Shown: positions 14,982 to 24,042, counted from the stretch's first letter. The stretch is DNA of 64,000 nucleotides from Youngiibacter multivorans (GCF_017873395.1 NZ_JAGGKC010000006.1:62001-126000), one strand, 5' to 3'. Made by a program: numbers and translations. The notes: generated by a model from the letters alone, not told the origin.

Positions 14982-15704
14982 TCACTTCTGTTCCTCAAAT
15001 TTCCTGATGATCTTCTGGTCATCCTTTGAAAGGACATGCCTTCTGTAAAGGTCAGGCCGTTTCTCCCGGGTTGCCTTGAGCATCATGTATCTTCGCCATA
15101 TCCTGATGTTCTCATGATGGCCTGACAGAAGTATTTCAGGCACCTTCATGCCTCTGAAATCCTCAGGTCTCGTATAATGCGGATACTCAAGCAGGTCTTC
15201 GGTGAATGATTCCTCCTGGGAGGATTCATCCTTTCCGAGAACTCCCGGAAGCAGCCTGAGGATGCTGTCGATCATTGGAATCGCAGCCATTTCTCCTCCG
15301 GTAAGTATGAAGTCACCGATCGATACCTCCATGTCTATGACGCTGTATGCCCTCTCGTCGATACCCTCATAGTGCCCGCAGAGGAATATGAGCTCCTCTT
15401 CCTTCGAAAGCTCCTCGGCAAGCCTCTGGTCGAATTTCCTGCCCTTCGGCCCGAGGAAGATGACCTTTCCGCTGTTATTCGTCTTCACATGTGCTATAGA
15501 ATCGAAAAGCGGCTGAGGAGTCATCACCATTCCGCTTCCCCCGCCATAAGGGGCATCATCAACGCTCTTATGCTTGTCCAGTGTGTAGTCCCTTATGTTC
15601 ACGGCATTTATTTCAAAGAGGCCCTTTGACTTTGCCCTTCCGATGATGCTTTCATCGAATATCCTGAACATTTCCGGAAAAAGCGTGAGAATGTCAATCC
15701 TCAT
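14982..15704 (-). CDS. trmD: tRNA (guanine-N1)-methyltransferase TrmD
   Basis: SPOUT methyltransferase that makes m1G37 in tRNAs, preventing +1 frameshifts. MRIDILTLFPEMF at the start, DDAPYGGGSGMVM, LCGHYEGIDERA and SIGDFILTGGEMAA (the trefoil-knot AdoMet site) are all present, and 240 residues is standard. The start overlaps rimM by 11 bases, so the two are coupled. Confidence 0.97.
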   Translation of the reverse strand: MRIDILTLFPEMFRIFDESIIGRAKSKGLFEINAVNIRDYTLDKHKSVDDAPYGGGSGMVMTPQPLFDSIAHVKTNNSGKVIFLGPKGRKFDQRLAEELSKEEELIFLCGHYEGIDERAYSVIDMEVSIGDFILTGGEMAAIPMIDSILRLLPGVLGKDESSQEESFTEDLLEYPHYTRPEDFRGMKVPEILLSGHHENIRIWRRYMMLKATREKRPDLYRRHVLSKDDQKIIRKFEEQK

Positions 15705-16191
15705 AGGACCACTCCCTTACAGGTGCGATCACTACCTTAAGAGATTCAATGTCAACTTCCTTTACAATGGTCTTTAATGCAGGTATCAGAAGCTCCTTTG
15801 GTTCCCTTATCCAGTAAACATCATTTGAGCCGGTCGCTATTACGTCATAGATTACTCCAAGGTCCTTTCCTTCAGAGTCAAAGACCCTGCAGCCCTTGAG
15901 GTCCTCTACGAAATATGCATCCTTCTCAAGCTTTACGGCATCTTTCCTCTTGACTTCAAGGGTCTTTCCCCTGAGCCTTTCGGCTGCCTCCACAGTGTTC
16001 ACTCCCTCGAGCTTAAGCACCGCCCTGTCGGTAAGCAGCTTGACCTCGAGTACCTTCACCTCTTTGCCGTCAATTAGGACATGTTTCAGCTCCCTGAACC
16101 TTTCCAGGTCATCGGTCAGAGGAAACACCTTGATCTCTCCTATGACGCCATGTGGCTTTGTTATTTCTCCGATAGTTAAATATTCCTTCAT
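15694..16191 (-). CDS. rimM: 16S rRNA processing protein RimM
   Basis: Ribosome maturation factor that binds S19 and the 3' domain of 16S rRNA. The N-terminal beta-barrel has IGEITKPHGVIGEIKVFPLTDD and the C-terminal PRC-barrel has YFVEDLKGCRVFDSEGKDLG and IPALKTIVKEVD. At 165 residues it is normal. The gene starts 17 bases after a strong terminator that follows khpA, leaving no room for a separate promoter between the two. Its ribosome binding site AGAGGTAAGGA is adequate. Confidence 0.95.
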   Translation of the reverse strand: MKEYLTIGEITKPHGVIGEIKVFPLTDDLERFRELKHVLIDGKEVKVLEVKLLTDRAVLKLEGVNTVEAAERLRGKTLEVKRKDAVKLEKDAYFVEDLKGCRVFDSEGKDLGVIYDVIATGSNDVYWIREPKELLIPALKTIVKEVDIESLKVVIAPVREWSYED

Positions 16192-16207
16192 TCCTTACCT
16201 CTAAAAA

Positions 16208-16233
16208 AGCCTACTTACAAATGCAAGTAGGCT
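16208..16233 (-). terminator. Strong intrinsic terminator between khpA and rimM
   Basis: AGCCTACTT and AAGTAGGCT form a nine-base perfect stem with an eight-base loop. The minus strand then reads TTTTTTAG. It is positioned inside the otherwise conserved rpsP-khpA-rimM-trmD gene group. Confidence 0.85.
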
Positions 16234-16245
16234 CTAAAGTCAAAA

Positions 16246-16473
16246 CTACAGTATCTCGACCTGTACTTTCTTGTTCTCTTTCATCGAAGCCGCTTTGACA
16301 ACGGTCCTGATAGCCTTGGCAATCCTGCCCTGCTTTCCAATGACCTTTCCCATGTCTTCTTCGGCTACCCTCAGTTCTATGACTGTCTGGCCTTCCTTTT
16401 CGACTTCGCATACTGAGACCTTTTCAGGGAAGTCGACAAGTTCCTTGGCGATGAACTCTACCAGTTCCTTCAT
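16246..16473 (-). CDS. khpA: KH-domain RNA-binding protein KhpA
   Basis: Small RNA-binding protein (YlqC/KhpA) that works with KhpB in cell elongation and RNA binding in Gram-positive bacteria. The 75-residue product has a single type II KH fold with the GKVIGKQGRIAKAIRTVVKAA motif (G-x-x-G loop). It lies between rpsP and rimM, its usual place. The start is ATG with a GGAGG-like GAGGAAGGGC site. The partner khpB (jag) is not in the window. Confidence 0.93.
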   Translation of the reverse strand: MKELVEFIAKELVDFPEKVSVCEVEKEGQTVIELRVAEEDMGKVIGKQGRIAKAIRTVVKAASMKENKKVQVEIL

Positions 16474-16489
16474 TGCCCTTCCTCCTCGT

Positions 16490-16735
16490 CTACTTCGTTA
16501 TTCCAGCCTTGTTGAAAAGTCTTGCAACGACCTCTGTAGGCTGTGCGCCCTTGTTGAGCCAGCCTGAAGCCTTCTCTGCATCGATCTTTACTGTGCTTGG
16601 CTCAGTTGTAGGATCATAGTATCCAAGCTCCTCGATGAACTTTCCGTCTCTTGGGCTCTTTGAGTCCGCAACTACCAATCTGTAGAATGGAGCCTTCTTT
16701 GATCCCATTCTTCTAAGTCTTATCTTTACTGCCAT
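16490..16735 (-). CDS. rpsP: 30S ribosomal protein S16
   Basis: Small-subunit assembly protein. MAVKIRLRRMGSKKAPFYRLVVADSKSPRDG is diagnostic, and FIEELGYYDP follows. The length of 81 residues is standard. The ATG has a GGAGGTGAAA site. It follows ffh by 27 bases, in the ylxM-ffh-rpsP order typical of Firmicutes. Confidence 0.97.
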   Translation of the reverse strand: MAVKIRLRRMGSKKAPFYRLVVADSKSPRDGKFIEELGYYDPTTEPSTVKIDAEKASGWLNKGAQPTEVVARLFNKAGITK

Positions 16736-16762
16736 TTGATTTCACCTCCGTATTTATTAGGG

Positions 16763-18106
16763 TTAGAACGGCATCTTGCCGAACATTCCCTTTTTTGGAT
16801 TCTTCTGCATCGAACCCATCTGCTTCATCATCTTCTTCATGTTCTCGAAACCCTTCAGTAGCTTGTTGACATCCTGCACAGTTGTGCCTGACCCCTTGGC
16901 TATCCTTCTCTTTCTGGACGGGTTGTCCAGAAGCTTAGGGTTTCTTCTTTCCTTCTGCGTCATTGACTGGATTATGCATTCAGTCTTCGCCATTTCCTTC
17001 TCGCTGTCCGAAAGGTCAAGCCCTTTCATCTCCTGGGAATTCATTCCCGGGATCATTTCCAGGAGCTTATTCAGCGGTCCCAGCTTCTTCATCTGAGCCA
17101 TGGCATTCATGTAGTCCTCGAAATTGAACTCCTTAGTCATCATCCTTGAGCCAAGTTCCCTCGCCTCTTTCTCATCGATGGCGCTCTGCGCCTTTTCGAT
17201 AAGCGACATAACATCGCCCATTCCAAGGATCCTTCCTGCCATCCTCTCAGGATGGAAGACCTCGATGTCGGACATCTTTTCTCCGGTACCGGAGAATTTT
17301 ATCGGCTTGCCTGTCACTTCCCTTATGGAAAGTGCCGCACCGCCTCTTGTGTCTCCATCAAGCTTGGTTACTATGACACCTGATATGTCCAGTATGGTAT
17401 TGAAGTTTTCCGCGACATTCACTGCATCCTGACCGGTCATGGAGTCAACCACAAGGAGTATTTCCTTTGGATTGACTGCTGATTTTATGTTCTTCAGCTC
17501 AAGCATGAGTGCCTCGTCGATATGGAGTCTGCCCGCAGTATCCAGAATGACCACATCGCGGCCTTCCTTCCTTGCGTATTCCATGGCTGCCTTCGCGATA
17601 TCCACCGGATTCGTCTTGTCTCCAAGTGTGAACACCGGAATGTCTATCTGCTTTCCAACTACCTGCAGCTGCTTTATGGCAGCAGGCCTGTAGATGTCGC
17701 AGGCCGCAAGCAGCGGTTTTCTGTTGCGCTTTCTTAAATAAAGCGCAAGCTTGCCTGCCATGGTTGTCTTACCCGCTCCCTGAAGGCCTACAAGCATGAA
17801 TACGGTTATGGACGGGTCGAAGTTAAGCTTCGCTTCCGCTCCACCCATGAGAGCAGTGAGCTCATCATGGACAATCTTCACGACCTGCTGTCCGGGCGTG
17901 AGGCTTTCCAGGACCTCAGAACCCATCGCCTTCTCGCTGACCTTGGCTACAAAGCTTTTAACGACCTTGAAGTTAACGTCTGCTTCAAGAAGGGCAAGGC
18001 GGACCTCCCTCATGGCGTCCTTGATGTCCTTTTCCGTAAGCTTCCCTTTTCCCCTCAGCTTTTTGAAGGTTTCCTGGAGCCTTTCGGCTAATCCGTCAAA
18101 TGCCAT
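16763..18106 (-). CDS. ffh: Signal recognition particle protein Ffh
   Basis: SRP54 GTPase that binds signal sequences and 4.5S/6S RNA and targets nascent membrane proteins to FtsY. The N domain is followed by the G domain with GLQGAGKTTMAGKLA, DTAGRLHIDEALM and TKLDGDTRGGAALS. The C-terminal M domain is methionine-rich, contains GMNSQEMKG and the RNA-binding RKRRIAKGSGT, and ends in repeated K and M residues. At 447 residues it is normal. It follows ylxM by 11 bases. The SRP RNA gene is not in this window. Confidence 0.97.
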   Translation of the reverse strand: MAFDGLAERLQETFKKLRGKGKLTEKDIKDAMREVRLALLEADVNFKVVKSFVAKVSEKAMGSEVLESLTPGQQVVKIVHDELTALMGGAEAKLNFDPSITVFMLVGLQGAGKTTMAGKLALYLRKRNRKPLLAACDIYRPAAIKQLQVVGKQIDIPVFTLGDKTNPVDIAKAAMEYARKEGRDVVILDTAGRLHIDEALMLELKNIKSAVNPKEILLVVDSMTGQDAVNVAENFNTILDISGVIVTKLDGDTRGGAALSIREVTGKPIKFSGTGEKMSDIEVFHPERMAGRILGMGDVMSLIEKAQSAIDEKEARELGSRMMTKEFNFEDYMNAMAQMKKLGPLNKLLEMIPGMNSQEMKGLDLSDSEKEMAKTECIIQSMTQKERRNPKLLDNPSRKRRIAKGSGTTVQDVNKLLKGFENMKKMMKQMGSMQKNPKKGMFGKMPF

Positions 18107-18117
18107 GCGATCCCTCC

Positions 18118-18450
18118 TTAAAATTCTCCCAGTAGACCACTTATCTCCTGGAGAAGCGTATTGTCATTTTTCAGGCAGCTTTCCCTGAGAACCATCAAGA
18201 TCTTTTCCTTGGTCCTTTCGGACTCCTGCGAGGACCTCATAAGGCTAAGCTTGCCTTCGTAATCCTCAAGTATCCTGATGCATCTCTTTATAAGGTCATG
18301 GATGGCCTGCCTGCTTGTTTCCTGGTTTTCCGCGATCTCTGACAGCGACAGGTCCATATCATAGTACATTGACATGATGCTTCTCTGCTTTTCCGTCAGG
18401 AGAACCCCGTAATGATCCATCAACAAGGATATTTCCATTCTGTTTTCCAT
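18118..18450 (-). CDS. ylxM: YlxM-family helix-turn-helix protein, SRP-associated
   Basis: UPF0122 protein, 110 residues, with an N-terminal region LTEKQRSIMSMYYDMDLSLSEIAENQETSRQAIHDLIKRC that is a sigma-70 region 4-like helix-turn-helix. In streptococci and Bacillus the family is co-transcribed with ffh and modulates SRP GTPase activity. Here it starts the operon: a near-consensus promoter (18474-18502) ends about 25 bases upstream, with a TAGGTGAGG ribosome binding site. Confidence 0.92.
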   Translation of the reverse strand: MENRMEISLLMDHYGVLLTEKQRSIMSMYYDMDLSLSEIAENQETSRQAIHDLIKRCIRILEDYEGKLSLMRSSQESERTKEKILMVLRESCLKNDNTLLQEISGLLGEF

Positions 18451-18473
18451 AACCTCACCTACTCACAGAAATA

Positions 18474-18502
18474 ATATTAGCAAAGGGCATGCACCCTGTC
18501 AA
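18474..18502 (-). promoter_or_regulatory. Near-consensus promoter for ylxM-ffh
   Basis: TTGACA (18502-18497), 17 bases, TAATAT (18479-18474) on the minus strand. The -35 hexamer lies in the 3' arm of a long hairpin (18491-18524). Confidence 0.75.
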
Positions 18503-18524
18503 GTATTTTTACTTAACAGGGTGC
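18491..18524 (-). terminator. Long hairpin after ftsY overlapping the ylxM promoter
   Basis: GCACCCTGTTAAGTA pairs with TACTTGACAGGGTGC (15 pairs including one G-U in the minus-strand RNA) around a four-base loop. No T tract follows. It ends ftsY mRNA or protects its 3' end, and its 3' arm contains the -35 hexamer of the next promoter. Confidence 0.6.
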
Positions 18525-18556
18525 AAACAATTAAAAACAATTCTTCTGTATCAACG

Positions 18557-19459
18557 CTATATCACGACCTGAGCAAAGGCCTTGGGGTCGAATTCCTGCA
18601 GGTCGTCTATTCCCTCTCCGACTCCGATATACAGAACCGGAAGGTCCAGAGTCTGCTTTATGGAAAATACCACACCGCCTTTTGCAGTGCCGTCGAGCTT
18701 TGTGAGGATTATTCCGTCCAGGTTTGTGACAGACTTGAATTCCCTGGCCTGCACTATAGCATTCTGGCCTGTGGTTCCGTCAAGGACGATCATGGAGTAT
18801 TTCCTTGCATCCCCTATCTCTTTGTCAATCACCCTGTTGATCTTCTCAAGCTCATTCATCAGGTTCTTCTTGTTATGAAGCCTTCCAGCTGTATCGCAGA
18901 TAAGCACATCAGCCTTTCGGGCCTTGAATGCCTGTACTGCGTCAAAAACTACAGCAGCCGGATCTGAGCCCTCCTGGTGCTTGATTATCTCAACACCTGC
19001 CCTCTTTGCCCATATTTCAAGCTGATCTATTGCTGCAGCCCTGAAGGTGTCAGCAGCTGCAAGGATGACCTTCTTGCCATCGGCTCTGTACTTGTGGGCA
19101 AGCTTTCCGATCGAAGTTGTCTTGCCAACCCCATTGACACCTATGACAAGAATCACCATGGGACCTGTCGTATCGAAGGGCTCGTCCGCAGTCATGTATT
19201 CAGCCAGAACATCCCTCATGGCATCTTTAAGCAGCGCAACATCATTGATATGCTCCGTCCTTACCTTCTTCTTAAGCTTTTCGATGATATCCACCGAAGT
19301 ATCATATCCTACATCTGAGGTTATAAGCACCTCTTCAAGCTCATCATAAAGGTCATCGTCTATGGTAACAGCGAGGCCGAAGACCTCGTTGAATTTGTCT
19401 GTAAGGCTGTCCCTTGTCTTTGCAAGGCCTTCCCTGAGTTTATCGAATAAACTAGCCAA
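18557..19459 (-). CDS. ftsY: Signal recognition particle receptor FtsY
   Basis: Membrane-associated SRP receptor GTPase. The N domain is followed by GVNGVGKTTSIGKLAHKYR, CDTAGRLHNKKNLM, LDGTTGQNA and TKLDGTAKGGVVFS. At 300 residues it lacks the long acidic A domain found in E. coli, as is usual in Gram-positive bacteria. It overlaps smc by 8 bases and belongs to the rnc-smc-ftsY group. Confidence 0.97.
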   Translation of the reverse strand: MASLFDKLREGLAKTRDSLTDKFNEVFGLAVTIDDDLYDELEEVLITSDVGYDTSVDIIEKLKKKVRTEHINDVALLKDAMRDVLAEYMTADEPFDTTGPMVILVIGVNGVGKTTSIGKLAHKYRADGKKVILAAADTFRAAAIDQLEIWAKRAGVEIIKHQEGSDPAAVVFDAVQAFKARKADVLICDTAGRLHNKKNLMNELEKINRVIDKEIGDARKYSMIVLDGTTGQNAIVQAREFKSVTNLDGIILTKLDGTAKGGVVFSIKQTLDLPVLYIGVGEGIDDLQEFDPKAFAQVVI

Positions 19460-22400
19460 TTTCCCGTTTTCTCCTTTCTGCAGAGAGGTCCAATGATACT
19501 ATCTTTGAAACTCCCTTTTCTTCCATGGTAACCCCGTAAAGCACGTCTGATGCCTCCATGGTTCCCTTCCTGTGGGTTATGAGTATGAACTGAGTCTCCT
19601 GTGCGAATTCCCTGAGGAAAGCAGAGAACCTTGCCACGTTGGCTTCATCCAGCGCAGCCTCGATTTCATCAAGTATGCAGAACGGAGTAGGTTTCATCCT
19701 GAGAATAGCAAATGTCAGCGCGATGGCTGAAAGAACCTTTTCTCCACCGGACATCAGAGTGATGTTCTGGAGCTTCTTACCCGGAGGCTGAACGCTGATC
19801 TCTATCGGAGCCTCGAGTACATCTCCCTCGCCAAGGATAAGCCTTGCATGACCTCCCGAAAACAGCCTTCTGAAGGTATCCTCGAAGTTCTCGCTCATTA
19901 CCTTGAAGTTTTCCTGGAACATTATCCTCATCCTTAGCGTCATGTCAGTGATGAGCTCCTTGAGCTCAGACTTTGCATCCTCAAGATCCTTCCTCTGTGC
20001 AGTCAGGAAATCCCTGTGGATGCTGACTTCACGGAATTCCTCAATTGCTGCCGTATTCACCGAACCAAGGCCCGAAATTTCCTTTCTGAGCTGGTTCAGC
20101 CTTTTTCTTGCGGCATCCTTGTCAGGCAGCTCTATCATCTCATCCCTTGCCTGTGCAAGGGTCATGTCCAGCTCGTCGTTGATCCTGTTGACGAGTGAGA
20201 TCCGCTCGCCCTTCAGCTTTTCAAGTGCATCCTTCTTCCTCATCAGGTCCTTGTCAAGCACATGATACTCTTCCTCGATTGTCGCGAGAGCACCGCTTAT
20301 TTCCCTTAAGGAAGCCTTGTCCCTGACCTCTTCCATGGATATCCTGTCAAGCTCTGATTCGCGTCCTGCTAGGAACGAGTCAAGGCCGTGCTTTTCCTCT
20401 TTCAGCCTCAGAAGCTTCTCTTCAAGCTCCGCAATCGCCCTCTCAGCCTCTTCCGCCTCACTGCCGTGCATCTTTTCCTCGTCAAGAAGGGACCTTATCA
20501 GCTCCTCCCTTCTGCGGAGGTCTTCCTCTTTTGCATTCCAGACCTCGAGAAGTCTGCCTTCAGTTACCATTATGCCTGTTATCTCTTCCTTCATCGCATC
20601 ATATGCCCTGAAGGCTTCTGTCCTGATCTCCTTGAGTTCCCTCTGCTGCTGCCTGTTCCTTCCCCTTTCCTCCTGGAAAGAGGATATCCTCACGTCGATC
20701 TCTCCTAAAAGCTCATTCAGCGAATCAAGTTCATCCTGCCGCGACCTGATTGACATCTCTGTCTCTGCTATTACGGAGTGGAGCCTTCTGACGTCAGCAC
20801 CAAACACCTCGGACCTTTCCCTTTTCTTCGCAATCTCTATATCCAGAAGAGAAACTGCGTAGGAGAGCTCCCTTTCAGCTTTTCCCCTTTCTTCAAGGGC
20901 TCTTGCCTTTTCCTGCCTCGCTGCATTTGCTTCTTCACGATTATTCCTCAGGTCTGTCAGGCCTTCAGTAAGATCAGCAAGCTGAGTCTTCCTCGAGAAT
21001 AGGCCTGAATTCTTGCCTGCTGTGCTTCCACCGGTCATAGAACCGCCGGCATTGACCACATCTCCGGTAAGAGTTACTATCCTGTACTGGTATCCCATTT
21101 CTTTAGCCGCAGCAGTTGCATGGTCAATGTTCTCTGAAACGAAGACCCTGCCGAGAAGATTTTCAGCAATATTTGAATAGCCTTCCTCAATCTCCAGAAA
21201 ATCCAGGATATTTCCAAGTATGCTGCCCTTTTTGAGCTGTGGTGACTTGATCCTGGTCCCCTTCATTACATTCCTTGGAAGGAATGTCGCCCTTCCGAAA
21301 TTCTTCTCTCTCAGGATTCCAATGAGCTCCTTGGCAATATTCTCATCGTCTGTGATTATGTTCGAGACAGCTGCTCCAAGAGCTGTCTCCAGCGCTGACT
21401 CAAATCCCTTCAGGGGTCTGATCGCATCGCCCACAAGCCTTATCCTGCCAAGCTTTTTGCCAGGGCCTGCCTTCAGGTGCTCCATCAGAAGCTTGACAGA
21501 TCTTGAATATCCCTCGAAATGTTCTTCAAGGTTTCTGAGCAGCCTTATCTGGGATTCAGAAGCCCTTATCTCCTCAGACAGGGACCTTACCCTTGAATCC
21601 CCCTCCTCAAGTTCCTTCCGGCCTTCTTCAGACTCCTTCCTGAGAACTGAAAGCTCAGCCTCCCTGCTTATCTTTTCAGACTCAAGAGAAGTTATCTCAG
21701 CCTCAACCGCCGCCTTTGCAGAAATGTTCATCTCTGTCGATGCCTTGTAGCTTGCAAGAGTCGATTTCCCATCCTCTATCCTTCCGGTTATTCCGGCGAT
21801 TTCCCCATGGAGTCTCATCTCTTCTTTCCTGAGGCTGTTCAGCTTGACATCGGAATCCTCATCCTCGTCCTTAAGACCCTTCTGCTCTTCCTCGGTTGAC
21901 TTCAGGTACTCCTCTATCTGTGCAAGTGCGGATCTCTTTTCAGCGAGCATCCTGCCCACAGACTCCCTCTCGCCACTGCCAGATTCAAGGTCTTCCTTCA
22001 GGTCAGCAAGTGCAAGCTTTTCAGTCTCACATCTTTCCCTGGTAGCTTTCTTCAGGCTCTCGCTCCTGTCCCTTAGCTTTTCCTTGTCAGATTTAGCATC
22101 TTCTGACATCTGCCTGTCTTTTTCCACAGATTCAGCCTGACCTCTCTTCATGAAGAATTCTTCCTTCAGAGCAGACTGGATTTCCGCCTTCCTCTCCATT
22201 TCAGCTTCAAGGGCTGCCTTCCTTCCGGTAGTCTCATCCTTCTCCCTCAATGCTTCATTGAATCGTCTCTCTGCTGAATCTGCCTCATTAGCGAGCCTTG
22301 CCTCATCTCCCTGCATATCATCAAGGTCGGACATTATGAGCGAGATAAGGATCTCCTTATGTTCCGCTGAAAGGACAAGGAACTTTTCAGCCTTCTCCTT

Positions 22401-23024
22401 TTCACGTCCAAGGGGACCTATCCTCTCCTCGTAGGTTGTAAGTATGTCAGTTACCCTCAGGAGATTGAGGTCAGTATTTGTAAGCTTCTTTTCAGCCTCT
22501 TCCTTCCTCGACTTGTACTTGACGATTCCGGCAGCCTCCTCAAGAAGCGCTCTCCTGTCCTCCATCTTGCCTGATAGGATTGCCTCTATCTTTCCCTGGC
22601 CTATGAGTGAATATCCTTCCTTGCCTATTCCAGTGTCCATGAACATCTCGTGTATGTCACGAAGCCTGCATTGGTTGTTGTTGATGAGATATTCGCTGTC
22701 ACCGGACCTGTAAAGCTTCCTTGTGACGCTTACCTCAGTAAAGGCAACGGGAAGGCTTTTTGATGAATTGTCGAGGACAAGGGTAACTTCAGCGAAGCCG
22801 AGAGGCTTCCTGTACTCAGTACCCGAGAATATGACATCCTCCATCTTTCCGCCTCTTAGGCTTTTTACGCTCTGTTCACCAAGGACCCACCTGACTGCAT
22901 CTGATATGTTCGACTTTCCGCTTCCGTTTGGTCCCACAACTGCAGTTATTCCTTCCCTGAAGTCAAGGTGAGTCCTGTCGGCGAAGGACTTGAAGCCTCT
23001 TATCTCTATTGATTTAAGATACAT
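19452..23024 (-). CDS. smc: Chromosome segregation protein SMC
   Basis: Condensin ATPase that organises and segregates the chromosome with ScpAB. The Walker A motif GPNGSGKSN is at residues 31-39 and the N-terminal head is followed by long coiled coils, a hinge near residues 500-670 and the C-terminal head with TLMSGGEKVLSAIAL and Walker B CILDEIEAALDEAN. The open frame begins at 23171 inside the upstream gene. ATG at 23024, with GGAGGAGGAACAA upstream, gives the standard MYLKSIEIRGFKSFADRT and 1190 residues. It overlaps the radical SAM gene by 11 bases. Confidence 0.97.
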   Translation of the reverse strand: MYLKSIEIRGFKSFADRTHLDFREGITAVVGPNGSGKSNISDAVRWVLGEQSVKSLRGGKMEDVIFSGTEYRKPLGFAEVTLVLDNSSKSLPVAFTEVSVTRKLYRSGDSEYLINNNQCRLRDIHEMFMDTGIGKEGYSLIGQGKIEAILSGKMEDRRALLEEAAGIVKYKSRKEEAEKKLTNTDLNLLRVTDILTTYEERIGPLGREKEKAEKFLVLSAEHKEILISLIMSDLDDMQGDEARLANEADSAERRFNEALREKDETTGRKAALEAEMERKAEIQSALKEEFFMKRGQAESVEKDRQMSEDAKSDKEKLRDRSESLKKATRERCETEKLALADLKEDLESGSGERESVGRMLAEKRSALAQIEEYLKSTEEEQKGLKDEDEDSDVKLNSLRKEEMRLHGEIAGITGRIEDGKSTLASYKASTEMNISAKAAVEAEITSLESEKISREAELSVLRKESEEGRKELEEGDSRVRSLSEEIRASESQIRLLRNLEEHFEGYSRSVKLLMEHLKAGPGKKLGRIRLVGDAIRPLKGFESALETALGAAVSNIITDDENIAKELIGILREKNFGRATFLPRNVMKGTRIKSPQLKKGSILGNILDFLEIEEGYSNIAENLLGRVFVSENIDHATAAAKEMGYQYRIVTLTGDVVNAGGSMTGGSTAGKNSGLFSRKTQLADLTEGLTDLRNNREEANAARQEKARALEERGKAERELSYAVSLLDIEIAKKRERSEVFGADVRRLHSVIAETEMSIRSRQDELDSLNELLGEIDVRISSFQEERGRNRQQQRELKEIRTEAFRAYDAMKEEITGIMVTEGRLLEVWNAKEEDLRRREELIRSLLDEEKMHGSEAEEAERAIAELEEKLLRLKEEKHGLDSFLAGRESELDRISMEEVRDKASLREISGALATIEEEYHVLDKDLMRKKDALEKLKGERISLVNRINDELDMTLAQARDEMIELPDKDAARKRLNQLRKEISGLGSVNTAAIEEFREVSIHRDFLTAQRKDLEDAKSELKELITDMTLRMRIMFQENFKVMSENFEDTFRRLFSGGHARLILGEGDVLEAPIEISVQPPGKKLQNITLMSGGEKVLSAIALTFAILRMKPTPFCILDEIEAALDEANVARFSAFLREFAQETQFILITHRKGTMEASDVLYGVTMEEKGVSKIVSLDLSAERRKREIG

Positions 23025-24042
23025 TTGTTCCTCCTCCGTCAATTGGGATGATCTCGAATATCCCCTTTTGGTCGCTGCCTGATACCTCGACTTTAACTTC
23101 GATCTTCTCTGAAAGAGCTCTAAAATACCTCTTGCCGCCGGCATAAAGCTTCGACAGGTCTCGTTTACCAATCCTGACAGTCACTTTATCAAATCCTGCT
23201 TCTTCTATCTTCAGGCACATGGTGTAGCTCTCGCAAAGCTCCCTGATTGCAGGGTGGTATGGTCCTGCCAGTACATCCCTGCCAGGTGCTATTTCATCCG
23301 TCGGCTGTAATCCGACCCTTATCACATTCACTCCAGCCTTCTCATATTCACTGAGCATTTTTGAAGTTATTGCAACCGCCCTGTCAAGGGAATATGGCTC
23401 GTAGCTGCCTGCAAGGTACAGGTCAGCCATTTCCGTGTCCCTTATTACCAGCGCAGGGTAGATCCTGGCAATGTCAGGCTTCATCCTTATGCTTTCCCTG
23501 ACAGAGAAAAGATCTTTGTCCTCAGTGTCAAGAGGCAGACCTGTCATTAGCTGGTGCCCGAGAGTAAAGCCGAATGACCTTATCATATTGCTTGCATCCT
23601 CAACTGCCTTCGGACTGTAGCCTCTTTTCGATGCCTCGAGGACATCCTCTGAAAGAGACTGCACTCCGAGCTCTATGATGTCCACAAGGTATTCCTTAAG
23701 GTGTGAAAGTATAAAGAGGTTGATATAGTCAGGCCTTGTCGAAAGCCTTATCTTGTCAATGATGCCAGTCTCCTTGAGCTCCTTCGTTACTGACAGAAGC
23801 TCCCTCTGCTTCCTTATGTCTATTGCCGTGAAAGTACCTCCGAAAAATGACACCTCCAAAGTAGTATTGTCTCTGTCAATCGTCTCAAGGTAGTCCCTTA
23901 CGATTCTTCTGACATACTCTGCATCTATGCTGTCGTATTCGTCCCTGAGGACACCTGTTATCTTTGCCTGGTTGCAGAATACGCAGTCATGGGGGCAGCC
24001 TACATGAGGTATGAATATAGGTATAATGACATGTCTACGCAT
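23014..24042 (-). CDS. Radical SAM protein of the Elp3-like family
   Basis: Iron-sulfur and AdoMet enzyme of unproved substrate. The cluster-binding motif is CPHDCVFC (cysteines 16, 20 and 23), followed by EVSFFGGTFTAI and GVQSLSEDVLEASKRGY, as in the Elp3/YhcC-type radical SAM branch. The 342-residue protein lacks the C-terminal GNAT acetyltransferase domain of Elp3. It lies between rnc and smc and overlaps both, an arrangement common in Clostridia, so a tRNA- or ribosome-related job is likely but not shown. Confidence 0.85.
   Translation of the reverse strand: MRRHVIIPIFIPHVGCPHDCVFCNQAKITGVLRDEYDSIDAEYVRRIVRDYLETIDRDNTTLEVSFFGGTFTAIDIRKQRELLSVTKELKETGIIDKIRLSTRPDYINLFILSHLKEYLVDIIELGVQSLSEDVLEASKRGYSPKAVEDASNMIRSFGFTLGHQLMTGLPLDTEDKDLFSVRESIRMKPDIARIYPALVIRDTEMADLYLAGSYEPYSLDRAVAITSKMLSEYEKAGVNVIRVGLQPTDEIAPGRDVLAGPYHPAIRELCESYTMCLKIEEAGFDKVTVRIGKRDLSKLYAGGKRYFRALSEKIEVKVEVSGSDQKGIFEIIPIDGGGTNVS

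Noticed and set aside
20317..20862. 181-codon plus-strand open frame inside smc
   Set aside because: Serine-rich low-complexity translation antisense to a coiled coil, the typical shadow of E/K-rich sequence.
19452..23171. SMC start at 23171
   Set aside because: The longer frame runs through the radical SAM gene; ATG at 23024 has a strong ribosome binding site and the canonical N-terminus.
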